Shown piece by piece: positions 1-8,242 of a stretch of DNA of 64,000 bases (within the stretch, counting starts at the first letter, position 1; each line of letters starts with the position of its first letter). Both the position numbers and the translations under genes were made by a program. This DNA comes from an uncultured Prevotella sp. GTDB taxonomy: Bacteria > Bacteroidota > Bacteroidia > Bacteroidales > Bacteroidaceae. Location: positions 1 to 64,000 of the forward strand of contig URUK01000004.1 in the NCBI GenBank assembly GCA_900551055.1. The letters run 5' to 3'. The notes under the pieces are model-generated. The model was not told the origin of the DNA. It saw nothing but the letters and a program-made list of their open reading frames with translations, and ran no database searches.

Positions 1-313
1 ATGTTTTTTGAGTTTTTCGATTTGTAAAGGCACGGTGACAACGGCACGGGCGGCAGGCTGTTTGAAATACAGGGCGGTATGGATTATCCCGTCAAAAGGT
101 GATTGTCCTCATACCTGACCCACATTTCTTTACGGCCCCTTGGTGCCGTCATTGCTTAGGGCAATGCCCAAAAGTACGAAAAATATATCAGAAAGGCAAA
201 ATGTCAGGCCGATAATTTTCGGTTAACAACCGGCATCCTGCAAAAATTGTTGATAGAGCACAAATTTTTGTTGATTGAGCACACTTTTTGTTGATTGAGC
301 ACAACTCCGGCCT
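1..313. other. Left-edge host flank without a complete gene
   Basis: No complete gene is visible. On the minus strand one frame is open from about 108 to the window edge and reads protein-like (FDGIIHTALYFKQPAARA), but it has an in-frame TGA at 109-111 and no start codon, so it is a broken or edge-truncated gene at best. A minus-strand -7 box TACTTTTG (169-176) could drive it. The rest is AT-rich and includes three short direct repeats before the end of the next gene. Confidence 0.4.
247..303 (+). repeat. Three short direct repeats
   Basis: The unit TTGTTGATWGAGCACA occurs at 247, 268 and 288 (spacing 21 and 20). It lies just downstream of the regulator gene that ends at 314. It may be a protein-binding array or a decayed repeat; nothing in the window settles which. 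Confidence 0.6.
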
Positions 314-1417
314 TCACGTCAGGCTATGTTTTTTCCATTGGGAGGGTGTGCATCCCTCCTTTTCAGTGAACGACTTGATAAAATAACTGCGTGACAAGAA
401 GCCTGACGACTCCGCGATTTTCTGTGTGCTCATTTCGGGATGATCCTTCAGCATGTCTTTTGCGTATTCCAGCCTAAGCCCGGTTATCCAGTCACAGAAT
501 GTCGCATGGTATTTGTCCTTTATGTAGGCATTCAGATATGTCCTGTTGGTGCCGAGCGCCTTTGCCATGTCCTGTATGGTGAAGCCGGATTGCGTATAGC
601 CCTTGCTTTCCAGCCAGGGAGTCAGGCTGCTTTCTATGCCGTCGAAATATACGGGCGACTCCTTTTCAGCCTTTTCATCATCATCCTCCGGCGCATTTTC
701 CATCTCCAAAGTACGCTCTACCTGCTCATAAAACATCATGTAGTTCTGGTATGAATAAAACAGATAGCCGTAAAACGGGATGGACGACAGAATCCAGATA
801 TAAACGTATTCGTCGGGCAGGAATGTGAGCAGGCCGCATCCCACGCCGAAGATGACAGCCCACCATGTGAAAATGGAAAGCCACTTGATATACGCGCCAA
901 TGTCGTCAGAATAGGTTTCGCTGAAAATCCTGATGGCACGGTTATATGCCAGAATAAGCCTGCGGGACAGGACGAACCCGTAAGTGACCAGCCACGCAGC
1001 CAGGGCAAACAGCGCGGTTGTCTGCAAAACACCTCCCGGCAACAGCAGCAGCACGACGCAGGAAAGGATGGAAAAAATGGCCCAAAGGCTGATGTGCGTC
1101 CGCAACCGGCGCCTCGTAATGTAAAAGCGGTCAAGCAACGTGATGAGCGCCGAACTGAAAAGCCAGTAGCACAGGAAGTAGGTGGAAAGGTTCATAAGGA
1201 TGGCTGCATTGGTGTTCTTGAACCTTATTCCGAAAAACAGATGCACCGAATAATTGGCGGCAAGCAGCAGCAACGCTGTACCCATGATGCGCCGGGAACG
1301 CAGATAGTTTCCGAAAATGGCCTTTCCCGGTATTCTTGCCAGCAAAAAATAAAAGCCGAAGAACAGCATCAACGGCAGCGCAATAAAAAGCGAATGGCTG
1401 TATATAGACGGTTCCAT
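314..1417 (-). CDS. Membrane-anchored AraC-family transcriptional regulator (host)
   Basis: The protein has about seven hydrophobic helices in its first 220 residues, an acidic linker (around 240-255), and a C-terminal AraC-type double helix-turn-helix (IQDMAKALGTNRTYLNAYIK, then MSTQKIAESSGFLSRSYFIK). This layout is common in Bacteroidota: a membrane sensor part with a DNA-binding tail facing the cytoplasm. The start at 1417 (MEPSIY) is preferred over an upstream TTG because the promoter -7 box (1445-1452) lies just before it. It is a host gene outside the prophage. The ligand and target genes cannot be read from the sequence. Confidence 0.85.
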   Translation of the reverse strand: MEPSIYSHSLFIALPLMLFFGFYFLLARIPGKAIFGNYLRSRRIMGTALLLLAANYSVHLFFGIRFKNTNAAILMNLSTYFLCYWLFSSALITLLDRFYITRRRLRTHISLWAIFSILSCVVLLLLPGGVLQTTALFALAAWLVTYGFVLSRRLILAYNRAIRIFSETYSDDIGAYIKWLSIFTWWAVIFGVGCGLLTFLPDEYVYIWILSSIPFYGYLFYSYQNYMMFYEQVERTLEMENAPEDDDEKAEKESPVYFDGIESSLTPWLESKGYTQSGFTIQDMAKALGTNRTYLNAYIKDKYHATFCDWITGLRLEYAKDMLKDHPEMSTQKIAESSGFLSRSYFIKSFTEKEGCTPSQWKKHSLT

Positions 1418-1444
1418 GATGATATGCGAATTGATTTTCAAGTG

Positions 1445-1452
1445 CAAAGTTA
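1445..1452 (-). promoter_or_regulatory. -7 box of the AraC-family gene
   Basis: On the minus strand this reads TAACTTTG, a match to the Bacteroidota -7 consensus TAnnTTTG. It gives a leader of about 20 bases before the ATG at 1417. Confidence 0.6.
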
Positions 1453-1814
1453 CTCAAAAATATCAGCTTATAGGTTTATACTGCCCCCAATTTACGATTT
1501 ATACCCACCGGCGGAATTACCTGGCGCGCCCTTGTGGCGGACGCTTACGGTTTTTGCCGTATTCCGCAGGCTTTTGCCTGCAGCCCCAACCCGTTTCCGA
1601 TTTTCAACGTGTAAAGTTAGGAAACATTCACAAAATCAGCAACTTTTCATCTGGATTTATTACACCGGAACAGGGCGCTTATAGGGGAACATCACACCCC
1701 GGCATGCCATGGCATACGCGACAAATATCAGCCGGAGAAAGCATAAAAGCCTGTTTTTTATTGTAAATAATGGAAAAATGCAGCCAAAAGTTTGGCCGTT
1801 TCACAATAAGTATG
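1453..1814. other. Intergenic region between regulator and tRNA
   Basis: About 360 bases with no convincing coding frame. Frames that cross it on either strand are overlaps with no recognisable protein pattern. It probably holds upstream control sequence of the regulator and of the tRNA. Confidence 0.5.
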
Positions 1815-1822
1815 TACTTTTG
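1815..1822 (+). promoter_or_regulatory. -7 box of tRNA-Pro
   Basis: TACTTTTG matches TAnnTTTG and lies 15 bases before the first tRNA base. Confidence 0.65.
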
Positions 1823-1837
1823 CACTCGCTTATGGAA

Positions 1838-1911
1838 CGGGATGTAGCGCAGTTGGTTAGCGCACGCGTCTGGGGGGCGTGAGGTCGCTGGTTCGAGTCC
1901 AGTCATCCCGA
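1838..1911 (+). tRNA. tRNA-Pro (anticodon GGG), likely prophage attachment site
   Basis: A full cloverleaf can be folded: acceptor CGGGATG pairs with CATCCCG, anticodon stem CGCGT/GCGTG with loop CTGGGGG (anticodon GGG), and T arm GCTGG-TTCGAGT-CCAGT (one G-T pair). The discriminator is A and CCA is not encoded. A tyrosine integrase begins 180 bases downstream and reads away from the tRNA, the usual layout when the tRNA 3' end is the attachment site. No second copy of the 3' end was seen in the window, so attR must lie beyond 64000. Confidence 0.95.
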
Positions 1912-1920
1912 CAAAGCGAT

Positions 1921-1967
1921 AAAGGGTTGAAAATCAGCTGGTTAGCTGTTTTCAACCCTTTTGTTTT
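1921..1967 (+). terminator. Terminator after the tRNA
   Basis: A perfect 13-bp stem (AAAGGGTTGAAAA with TTTTCAACCCTTT) around a 15-base loop, followed by TTGTTTTG. It ends tRNA transcription before the integrase promoter. Confidence 0.75.
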
Positions 1968-2024
1968 GTGGTTATTTAAGAGAAAAATATGGCGTGATTT
2001 TGTCTGTTTTTGTCCATTTTTGGG

Positions 2025-2032
2025 TATATTTG
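2025..2032 (+). promoter_or_regulatory. -7 box of the integrase gene
   Basis: TATATTTG matches TAnnTTTG, with a TTTTG about 22 bases upstream as a possible -33 element. Confidence 0.55.
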
Positions 2033-2090
2033 TACGGATTTACTTGCACAATACTTGTACAAATTTGATGTATATTGGAGGAATTGCAGA

Positions 2091-3323
2091 ATGAAAATAA
2101 CGTTGAAACCTTACTTAGACACCCGACGAAGCGTTGATGATAAGCCCGTGAATATATTATTAACGCTAACATATCATGGAAAACCGGCATGGATACCTGT
2201 CGGGGTTAAGATTTCGCCTTCACTATGGGACAAGCATAACTTGAGCGTTAAGAAATGCCCTCAAAAGGCTTTCATCGATAAGATGGTGTATGACAGGTTT
2301 TATGCCGTACAAGAAACCATTAAGAAATTATCAGAAGAAAATGAAGCGGCATTAAGGCTTATGTCAACAACCGAGATTAAGAACCTTATACTTGAAAGGC
2401 TTGACGGGAAGGTACGAAAGGACACTGGTAACGGCAGCTTTGCCCTTGGGTATAAGAAGTTCGTTGAAACGAAGCACGGGCGGACGAGGCAGATATATGA
2501 AACGACGTGGAAACGCATCTGCGAGTTTACGGACAAGGCCGAGCGATTGAACTTTGAGGACATAACGGTGAAATGGCTGAACGAGTTTAACGGGTATATG
2601 GCCGAACGCTCGCCGGCACAGAACGCGCGAAGCATACACCTGCGCGACATAAGGGCTGTGTTCAATTTCGCGATAGACGAGGAAATGACGGACTTGTACC
2701 CCTTTAGGAAGTTCAAGATAAAGTCAACGCCTACGATGAAGCGCAGCTTGTCAGCCGACGACATAAGGATGATAGCCACAATGCCATTGCTGCCGTGGCA
2801 GGAGGAGTACAGGGATGTGTTCATGCTTATATTTTATCTGATAGGGATAAATATCGTTGACTTGTTTAGCCTGACGCACGAGAATGTGCAGAACGGACGG
2901 ATTGTATATACAAGGCGCAAGACGAAGCGAATATACTCGATAAAGATTGAGCCGGAAGCGCAGGAGATATTAGAAAGACGCAAGGGCACGACGCACCTGA
3001 TAGACGTGGCGGACAGGTATAAAGACCATACAAACTTTACTTCACGATTTAACAAGGCCTTGAAGACCTTTGGTACTTGGGAAGTGGACGAGCACCACAA
3101 ACAAAAGGTAAGGTACAAACCGTATTGGGACTTTCTGTCGTCGTATTGGGCACGACATTCGTGGGCAACAATAGCCTATAATGACTGCAACATACCTGTT
3201 GACGTGATTTCACAGGCATTGGGGCACTCGATGGGTAATAGGGTTACGATGGTGTATATCAACTCGGACAGCAAGAAGGTGGACGAGGCGAACAGGAAAG
3301 TTATTGAAAAGGTGAGAGGGTGA
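2091..3323 (+). CDS. int: Phage tyrosine integrase
   Basis: The protein (410 residues) is a site-specific recombinase that would insert the phage at the tRNA and, with an excision factor, remove it. It has an N-terminal Arm-type DNA-binding region, a SAM-like core-binding domain (around 100-200) and a C-terminal catalytic domain with Arg near 354 (YWARHSWAT), His near 379 (ALGHS) and the nucleophile Tyr near 388 (VTMVYINSD). The place of the first catalytic Arg reads IGINIVDLFSL, so that Arg is not at its usual position; several Bacteroidota integrases differ there too. The ATG at 2091 follows GGAGGA; an upstream alternative start has no such site. Confidence 0.93.
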   Translation: MKITLKPYLDTRRSVDDKPVNILLTLTYHGKPAWIPVGVKISPSLWDKHNLSVKKCPQKAFIDKMVYDRFYAVQETIKKLSEENEAALRLMSTTEIKNLILERLDGKVRKDTGNGSFALGYKKFVETKHGRTRQIYETTWKRICEFTDKAERLNFEDITVKWLNEFNGYMAERSPAQNARSIHLRDIRAVFNFAIDEEMTDLYPFRKFKIKSTPTMKRSLSADDIRMIATMPLLPWQEEYRDVFMLIFYLIGINIVDLFSLTHENVQNGRIVYTRRKTKRIYSIKIEPEAQEILERRKGTTHLIDVADRYKDHTNFTSRFNKALKTFGTWEVDEHHKQKVRYKPYWDFLSSYWARHSWATIAYNDCNIPVDVISQALGHSMGNRVTMVYINSDSKKVDEANRKVIEKVRG

Positions 3324-3348
3324 AAAAGTGAAGAATTTAATGGCTTGA

Positions 3349-3410
3349 GGGCTAATAAGCCCAATGAGCCCAATAAGCCGAATGGGACTAATTGGCCGAA
3401 TGGGTTAACA
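3349..3410 (+). repeat. 9-base-period repeat tract (AATAAGCCC type)
   Basis: Tandem 9-mers such as AATAAGCCC, AATGAGCCC and AATGGGACT follow the integrase stop. This is one of many such tracts in the prophage. A frame that reads through it (NKPNEPNKPNGTN) is not taken as a gene. Confidence 0.75.
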
Positions 3411-3418
3411 ATTATTAT

Positions 3419-3458
3419 GAAGATTGCACTGGTGCAATACCAGTGCAATCTTCTTTGT
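3419..3458. terminator. Bidirectional terminator between integrase and packaging operon
   Basis: A perfect 14-bp stem, GAAGATTGCACTGG with CCAGTGCAATCTTC, with a 7-base loop and T-rich flank. It sits between two convergent operons. Confidence 0.8.
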
Positions 3459-3785
3459 TTAGCGTGGATTCATGATGTAGCGAAGGTATTTCTGCTTGCG
3501 GCCAGCGGCGGTTGTGTCAGCCATGCAGGGGGATGGGTTGCCTTTGTACGTGCCGGCGGTGTAGTAGACGGAGATACGGGGCAGCATACGGGGCGTGATA
3601 GCCTTGGGCATACTGCCTCGGCGGCGCAGCTTGTAAAACTGTGACTTGTCGGTGACGACGAGCTTTCCGCTGTAGGCCATGAGGATGAAGTAACGTCGGC
3701 CGGTGACGGCGTTGAGCCTGTCGGCCTTGAACTTTGCGTAAGCGTAGGCTATGAGAGCCTTGATTGTCTTTAGTTGATGTTTCAT
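3459..3785 (-). CDS. Small basic phage protein of unknown function
   Basis: 108 residues, strongly basic, starting MKHQLKTIKALIAYAYAKFK. The middle part (YFILMAYSGKLVVTDKSQFY, then LRRRGSMPKAI) resembles small proteins seen near terminase genes in Bacteroidales phages; this link is from general knowledge and unproven here. It is the last gene of the leftward packaging operon, 147 bases after terL. The inner ATG at 3785 is chosen because the upstream part of the frame is repeat sequence. Confidence 0.6.
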   Translation of the reverse strand: MKHQLKTIKALIAYAYAKFKADRLNAVTGRRYFILMAYSGKLVVTDKSQFYKLRRRGSMPKAITPRMLPRISVYYTAGTYKGNPSPCMADTTAAGRKQKYLRYIMNPR

Positions 3786-3823
3786 AATTTTATTGTTTTT
3801 AGATAGGATTAATGGGAGAAGGA

Positions 3824-3857
3824 CAGCCCCTACCCGACCTCCCCGAGGGGAGGAGCT
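3824..3857. repeat. GC-rich palindromic repeat
   Basis: CTACCCGACCTCCCCGAGG followed by GGAGGAG; member of the dispersed palindrome family (core CCTCCCCGAGGGGAGG). Here it is intergenic, followed at 3864-3900 by a 9-base-period GGGAGNNCT tract. Confidence 0.8.
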
Positions 3858-3932
3858 ATTGAGAGGAGTGGGAGCACTGGGAGAGCTGGGATGTATGGGA
3901 TTTTTCATTTTTAATTTTTCACTTTTAATTTC

Positions 3933-6005
3933 TTACGGCATTGTGGCCGCTGCGGTGTAGCTTTGCGAGCCGACTTTGACGAAGTACGGGCGCGGCATTT
4001 CCTTGTAGCAGACCCACAGGCCGATGGCGCGCGTCATGAGGAGGTCGTCGTGCTTGCCCTCTATGGCGTCGAACGAGCCGTCGTGCTCCTCGTAGGTGAG
4101 GTATTCGTCGAGGCAACGCTTGTCGCGCTCAATGTAGAGGTGGTCGCGTATGACTTCGATTAGCAGGGATATAATGTCTCCTTTCGTTTTTACGTTGGTG
4201 TGGAAACCGTATTTCACCTCCGCGCCATCGGCTACGCTGTCAGTGCCAGTAGACTTGCGTGCGTAGAGGTTCGGATAAACTTCCTTCAGCTCGTTGAGGA
4301 TGAACGACGACTGGTCGCCGTCAACGTACCTGTTCTTGTCCTTGGTTTCGAGTGTGTTGCTCTCGATTACGAGCAGGGCGTTGTCGTACCATGCGGCGAT
4401 TTGTGCGGCCTTCCATGCCAGGCGGTCGTGGTCGATGTGGCCGTACCACTGTGCGACTATTGACGGCAGTCCGCCTTCCATCATGTCGTAGCGGTCGAGC
4501 ACGGATATTACCGACCAGTCGGCATCGTCTGAGCGTCCGCCGATGTCAACGGTAACAAGGTAGCGGTACATTACACGCTCGTCGGGGTAAGTTTCGGGAT
4601 ACTGCCACACCCACAGCAGGCCTTGGTTGTCCTCGCTGAACTTCAGGTCGAGCAGTGCGTCCGCGCCTTTCAGGCCGCGTCCTGTAACGTCGCCCACGGC
4701 AAGGGGTGGACGGCAAGCTTCCTTGAACTTATCGACAAGGTAAATGTCGAAGATGCGCTTGCCGGAGTTGACGAATGCCTCGATGTCGTCAGAGGGGAAC
4801 TCGGCGGCCATGCCCGCGTGAGAGTGGTACTCGCTGCGCTTGACGACGTACCAGTGGATTGCCTCAAGCGTCGCGCCGAGGGTGAACAGCCGCCAAAGGT
4901 ACTTGCCCGGTTCGTGGCGGTTGTCGGAAACATTGGCGTTGTTGCGGTTCTTGTAAAGCCATACAGCGAAGTCGGCCCGCTCGTCCTCGTCCTTGAACGG
5001 AAGCGAGTACATCTCGATTTGCCACCATGCAATGAACAGAGCACGGAAGTTGCTCTCGCCGTTCTTGGCCGCGTCGTACTCTTCCTGAAAAAAGTTGCCC
5101 GTGCCGTTGGCCGTGCTCTCGTAGACAATGAGCGTGAGCGGCTGTAGCAGCACGCCGGAGCAGACGGAGCGCACGATGTCGCCCGGCTCCTTGTTCTCGG
5201 TGGACTTCCAGAAGGCCACTTCGGTAAGGTGGACGAGGTACGTGTTGGCCGAACGCTCGGAGTCGGGGTTCTCGGCAGAGCCTACCTCAACCTCGCACTC
5301 ACGCGCCTTGATGCTGATGACGTTGGGCGACGGCGTGCCCGTGATGATTGGTTCGCCCGGCTTGTATTCGTCGCCCATTTCGTGGACGAGGCGCACGGGG
5401 TAATGCTCGATAAGGCGCTTGAGCATATTGCGCACGCCGTAGGACGCTTTCTTTTGGTGAGCCACGATGGCCGAGTTGTGGCCGTAAGTAAGCACGAGTT
5501 GCAGCCACGCCATATAGATTTGCGTAGCCGTAGAGCCGCCCCACTGTCGCGCCTTCAGCAGTACGAGGCGTATGGGCATACCAGCCTTGCGCATGTCCTC
5601 GAACATGGATATTAGCAGCCGCTGCGGACGGTTGAGTATGAACTTGACGAGCCGTCCGCTCACCTTGTCCTGTATTATGGCATAGAGTGCAGCCCAAAAG
5701 GGAAAGTCGAAAGTGATGCGTACACGGATGAATGCTTCGACAACAAGGTCGATGTTCTCGTCGGTGTATTCCCATCGGTTGCGGCGGATGTAGTTCTTTA
5801 TTGTCTTGGCGGCAAGTAGCTGCTTTATAAACTCATTATCCATCATTTCCACGGGAAGCCACATCACGGGCGTGCCCGGCATGTCCTTGACGATAACGCG
5901 GACACGCTCGCCTATAGACCCCTCGCCCGTAACTGGGTCGAAGGGAGCGGCGATAGCCGCAAGGCGGCGGTCATCTTCCTGCAATATGGCTTGTAGGTCT
6001 TTCAT
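3933..6005 (-). CDS. terL: Terminase large subunit
   Basis: The 690-residue protein is the packaging motor that cuts phage DNA and drives it into the procapsid. The ATPase domain shows a Walker A-like LLKARQWGGST (149-159) and a Walker B-like TYLVHLTE ending in Glu262. The RNase H-like nuclease domain shows VTVDIGG (Asp487), LLVIESN (Glu548) and EGKHDDLLM (Asp653/654). The start overlaps the end of the rhomboid gene by 4 bases, so the two are translationally coupled. It lies in a leftward operon, opposite to the head genes. This is the clearest phage hallmark in the window. Confidence 0.95.
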   Translation of the reverse strand: MKDLQAILQEDDRRLAAIAAPFDPVTGEGSIGERVRVIVKDMPGTPVMWLPVEMMDNEFIKQLLAAKTIKNYIRRNRWEYTDENIDLVVEAFIRVRITFDFPFWAALYAIIQDKVSGRLVKFILNRPQRLLISMFEDMRKAGMPIRLVLLKARQWGGSTATQIYMAWLQLVLTYGHNSAIVAHQKKASYGVRNMLKRLIEHYPVRLVHEMGDEYKPGEPIITGTPSPNVISIKARECEVEVGSAENPDSERSANTYLVHLTEVAFWKSTENKEPGDIVRSVCSGVLLQPLTLIVYESTANGTGNFFQEEYDAAKNGESNFRALFIAWWQIEMYSLPFKDEDERADFAVWLYKNRNNANVSDNRHEPGKYLWRLFTLGATLEAIHWYVVKRSEYHSHAGMAAEFPSDDIEAFVNSGKRIFDIYLVDKFKEACRPPLAVGDVTGRGLKGADALLDLKFSEDNQGLLWVWQYPETYPDERVMYRYLVTVDIGGRSDDADWSVISVLDRYDMMEGGLPSIVAQWYGHIDHDRLAWKAAQIAAWYDNALLVIESNTLETKDKNRYVDGDQSSFILNELKEVYPNLYARKSTGTDSVADGAEVKYGFHTNVKTKGDIISLLIEVIRDHLYIERDKRCLDEYLTYEEHDGSFDAIEGKHDDLLMTRAIGLWVCYKEMPRPYFVKVGSQSYTAAATMP

Positions 6006-6544
6006 TGGGGCGAATGGGAGTTATGGGATGACTGGGAGAGCTGGGACAATAGGCCGACGATTACGGCCACAATGTAACAGTAGGCGTGGAGTAGGCTGTT
6101 GACGGAATGGGGCAAAAAGAGCAATGGTAGAACGATGCAGGATATTACCGAAACGTTGTAGCTTAGCTTATTTCTTGATTGCCATTGTATGAAGCCGAGC
6201 ATGGCGAAGCACACGCCGGAGAAGCCGATTGTGGGCACGGCGGAAAGCGCTGGGGCCGTGCAGGCTATGATGTATGCCGCAAATAGTTTGCCTGCGGATG
6301 CATCGGCAAGGAACACGCACGAGAGAAAGCACCATATATTAAGGATAAGGTGCAGGGCGTTGGCGTGGAAGAAGTGGTAAGTAAAATGGGACAAATAAGG
6401 CTGATAGGCCAAATGGGAATACTGTGATGCACAGGCATGCGCATATATACCGACATCGTAAGGCGACACGTCGGTGAAAAGCAGTATGAACATGGCAAGG
6501 CTTAGAAGCAGTGCCGCAACCTTCGTTTTCTTTCTTCGTAACAT
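6002..6544 (-). CDS. Rhomboid-family intramembrane serine protease
   Basis: 180 residues with about six membrane helices. It has the rhomboid signature: HLILN in helix 2 (His65, Asn69), GFSG with the likely nucleophile Ser109, and SLLHAYCY with the likely catalytic His153 near the end. Rhomboids cut transmembrane segments of other proteins inside the bilayer. The gene overlaps its upstream neighbour by 43 bases and terL by 4, so it is a fixed part of the packaging operon and not a loose insertion. A role in virion membrane-protein processing or in altering host membrane proteins is possible; the sequence does not say which. Confidence 0.82.
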   Translation of the reverse strand: MLRRKKTKVAALLLSLAMFILLFTDVSPYDVGIYAHACASQYSHLAYQPYLSHFTYHFFHANALHLILNIWCFLSCVFLADASAGKLFAAYIIACTAPALSAVPTIGFSGVCFAMLGFIQWQSRNKLSYNVSVISCIVLPLLFLPHSVNSLLHAYCYIVAVIVGLLSQLSQSSHNSHSPQ

Positions 6545-6969
6545 TTGCGTTTCTCCTTACTTATTATATATGACACTTGGCGTATGCCGACGTACATCTC
6601 GGGGGCAGGTTGGCGAACGACTTTGGCGACGGCTTTCCTTATTGAGGACTGGGACAGCCCCCTCCCGGCCTCCCCTAGGGGAGGAGTTTGGGACAGCTCC
6701 GCCTTTACACGTGAGAGGATTTCGTTGTACATGCGCAGGTTGGTGGGGCGCATCTTCGGCATATGGTCGCCGTAGAGCATACGGGATATTACGCGGTATG
6801 CTTGGCGTGCCGACACAAAGAAACGGCTGGCCGGAGCAAAGGACACCATCTCGTAGAGCGTCCTCACGCCGACACGGCCGCCGTAGAGCTTGAAAATGCG
6901 GCGGTAGGCATCCATGATTTCAGCGTCCTGCTGTTCCTTGAATTCGTTGCGGTCGTCCTTGTTGCGCAT
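6502..6969 (-). CDS. Phage protein upstream of terL, possible small terminase-like protein
   Basis: 155 residues, basic. It is the first gene of the leftward packaging operon, the usual place for a DNA-recognition subunit, but no clear terS motif is seen, so the function is inferred from position only. The stretch TPPLGEAGRGLSQ comes from a GC-rich palindromic repeat (6654-6686) inserted in frame. The start at 6969 (MRNKDDRNEF) is chosen because the upstream part of the frame is repeat tract. Confidence 0.6.
   Translation of the reverse strand: MRNKDDRNEFKEQQDAEIMDAYRRIFKLYGGRVGVRTLYEMVSFAPASRFFVSARQAYRVISRMLYGDHMPKMRPTNLRMYNEILSRVKAELSQTPPLGEAGRGLSQSSIRKAVAKVVRQPAPEMYVGIRQVSYIISKEKRKCYEERKRRLRHCF
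6654..6686. repeat. GC-rich palindromic repeat inside a gene
   Basis: CCCCTCCCGGCCTCCCCTAG then GGGAGGAG. Read on the minus strand it is in frame in the 155-residue protein and adds the peptide TPPLGEAGRGL. Confidence 0.8.
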
Positions 6970-7180
6970 GGTAATTTGGAATAATGGGACAAATGAGCCA
7001 AATAAGGTCAATAGGGAGGTAACGCCTGATTGCAAGGGCGTTACGATAGTTTATTACGATGCGGCTTTGCCGGCACATTTAACCTGTTGCATAATTAAGA
7101 CAATTAAGAATTATGCCCGGCTATCTTGGTGACGAGGCAGGATAACCGAACCGATTAAATAGATTAAATGTGCGATGGTA

Positions 7181-7188
7181 CAAAGATA
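7181..7188 (-). promoter_or_regulatory. -7 box of the leftward packaging operon
   Basis: On the minus strand this reads TATCTTTG (TAnnTTTG). It is back to back with the rightward late promoter at 7201-7247, so one control region serves packaging and head genes. The gap 6970-7180 holds 9-base-period repeat and no gene. Confidence 0.65.
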
Positions 7189-7200
7189 CAAAATTTTTAC

Positions 7201-7247
7201 GAGTTGCGCAGATATACAGATAAAAAATCGAAAAGCGGATAAATTTG
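7201..7247 (+). promoter_or_regulatory. Phage late promoter, copy 1 (head operon)
   Basis: GAGTTGCGCAGATATACAG is followed by the -7 box TAAATTTG at 7240-7247, starting 31 bases after the C of CAG (7209). The same element with identical spacing recurs at 41165, 48453 and 51404, each time before a virion operon. Confidence 0.85.
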
Positions 7248-7334
7248 CGAAGAAAAGGACTCTTTGGGAGGACTGAGAGAACCGGGATTGCCGGGAGAAC
7301 CGGGAACGATGTGATTAAAACAAAAATAAACGAT

Positions 7335-8144
7335 ATGGCAAAGAACAATAACAATACAGCGGACGGCGGCGCACTGGGAAGCCGGGAGCAGGCAAAGAAA
7401 AGCCGCAGGGATACGTTTCGCGAGAACTTCGCGACACGCCATCCCGACGTAAACATGGACGACGAGGAGGCTTATTATGGTGCATTGGATGATGAGTACA
7501 ACGCCAACGCGGAGGAGCTGAAGCGCAACCGCGAGAACAACGAGAAGCTGAACAACATGTTTCTTGAGAACCCGAACGCAGCCTACTTCATGAACGACCT
7601 GTTGGACGGCAAGAAGCAGATGGGCGTGGTGTTGATGGAGCAGTTCGGCGACTTGTTCAAGGAAGCTGTGAACGACCCGTCGCCGGAGAACGTGAAGGCG
7701 TTTGCCGACGCACTGGACGCACACGCAAAGCAGATAAAGAAGAACGACGAGCTACAGGCTCAGTTCGAGCAGAACGTGGACGCATCGGAAACGACCATAG
7801 AGAACTGGGCGCAGGAGCACAAGGCTACGCCCGAACAGATAGACGCCATAAGGGAGTTCATCAACCAGCAGTTCGGCAACCTGATAGCCGGCATCATAAG
7901 TCCGGAAATGCTCGACTTCGCCTTTAAAGGGCTGAACTATGACAAGGACATAGCCGCAGCCGAGGAAAGCGGACAAGCCGCAGGGCGCAACCAGCGCATA
8001 GAGGAAAGGATGCGCAAGGGCAAGGGTGACGGTATGCCGATGATAGCCGGAGGCGGACGGGCGCAACAGAGGCCGAAGGACAACTTCCTCGCCAGCGCGG
8101 CGCAAGAAGACCCGTGGAACAAGGCGAAGAGGGAGAAATACTAA
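7335..8144 (+). CDS. Putative capsid scaffolding protein
   Basis: 269 residues, highly charged and mostly helical, with no cysteines seen. It has acidic and Lys-rich stretches (NEKLNNMFLENPNAAYFMND) and a basic C-terminal tail (DPWNKAKREKY). Scaffolds guide procapsid assembly and are usually encoded directly before the major capsid gene, as here. The start at 7335 (MAKNNNN) fits the late promoter TSS near 7254; earlier in-frame codons are repeat sequence. The role is inferred from position and composition. Confidence 0.7.
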   Translation: MAKNNNNTADGGALGSREQAKKSRRDTFRENFATRHPDVNMDDEEAYYGALDDEYNANAEELKRNRENNEKLNNMFLENPNAAYFMNDLLDGKKQMGVVLMEQFGDLFKEAVNDPSPENVKAFADALDAHAKQIKKNDELQAQFEQNVDASETTIENWAQEHKATPEQIDAIREFINQQFGNLIAGIISPEMLDFAFKGLNYDKDIAAAEESGQAAGRNQRIEERMRKGKGDGMPMIAGGGRAQQRPKDNFLASAAQEDPWNKAKREKY

Positions 8145-8242
8145 TTAAATTAAGAATTAAGAGTGAAGAATTAAGAAAATAATGGGGCAGATAAGGCTAA
8201 TATACAGATGTGATAAATTAACAATTATAAATTGAGAGAACG

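Noticed and set aside
3345..3644. Plus-strand frame after the integrase (NKPNEPNKPNGTN...)
   Set aside because: It is a 9-base-period repeat plus the terminator and the antisense of the 108-residue gene.
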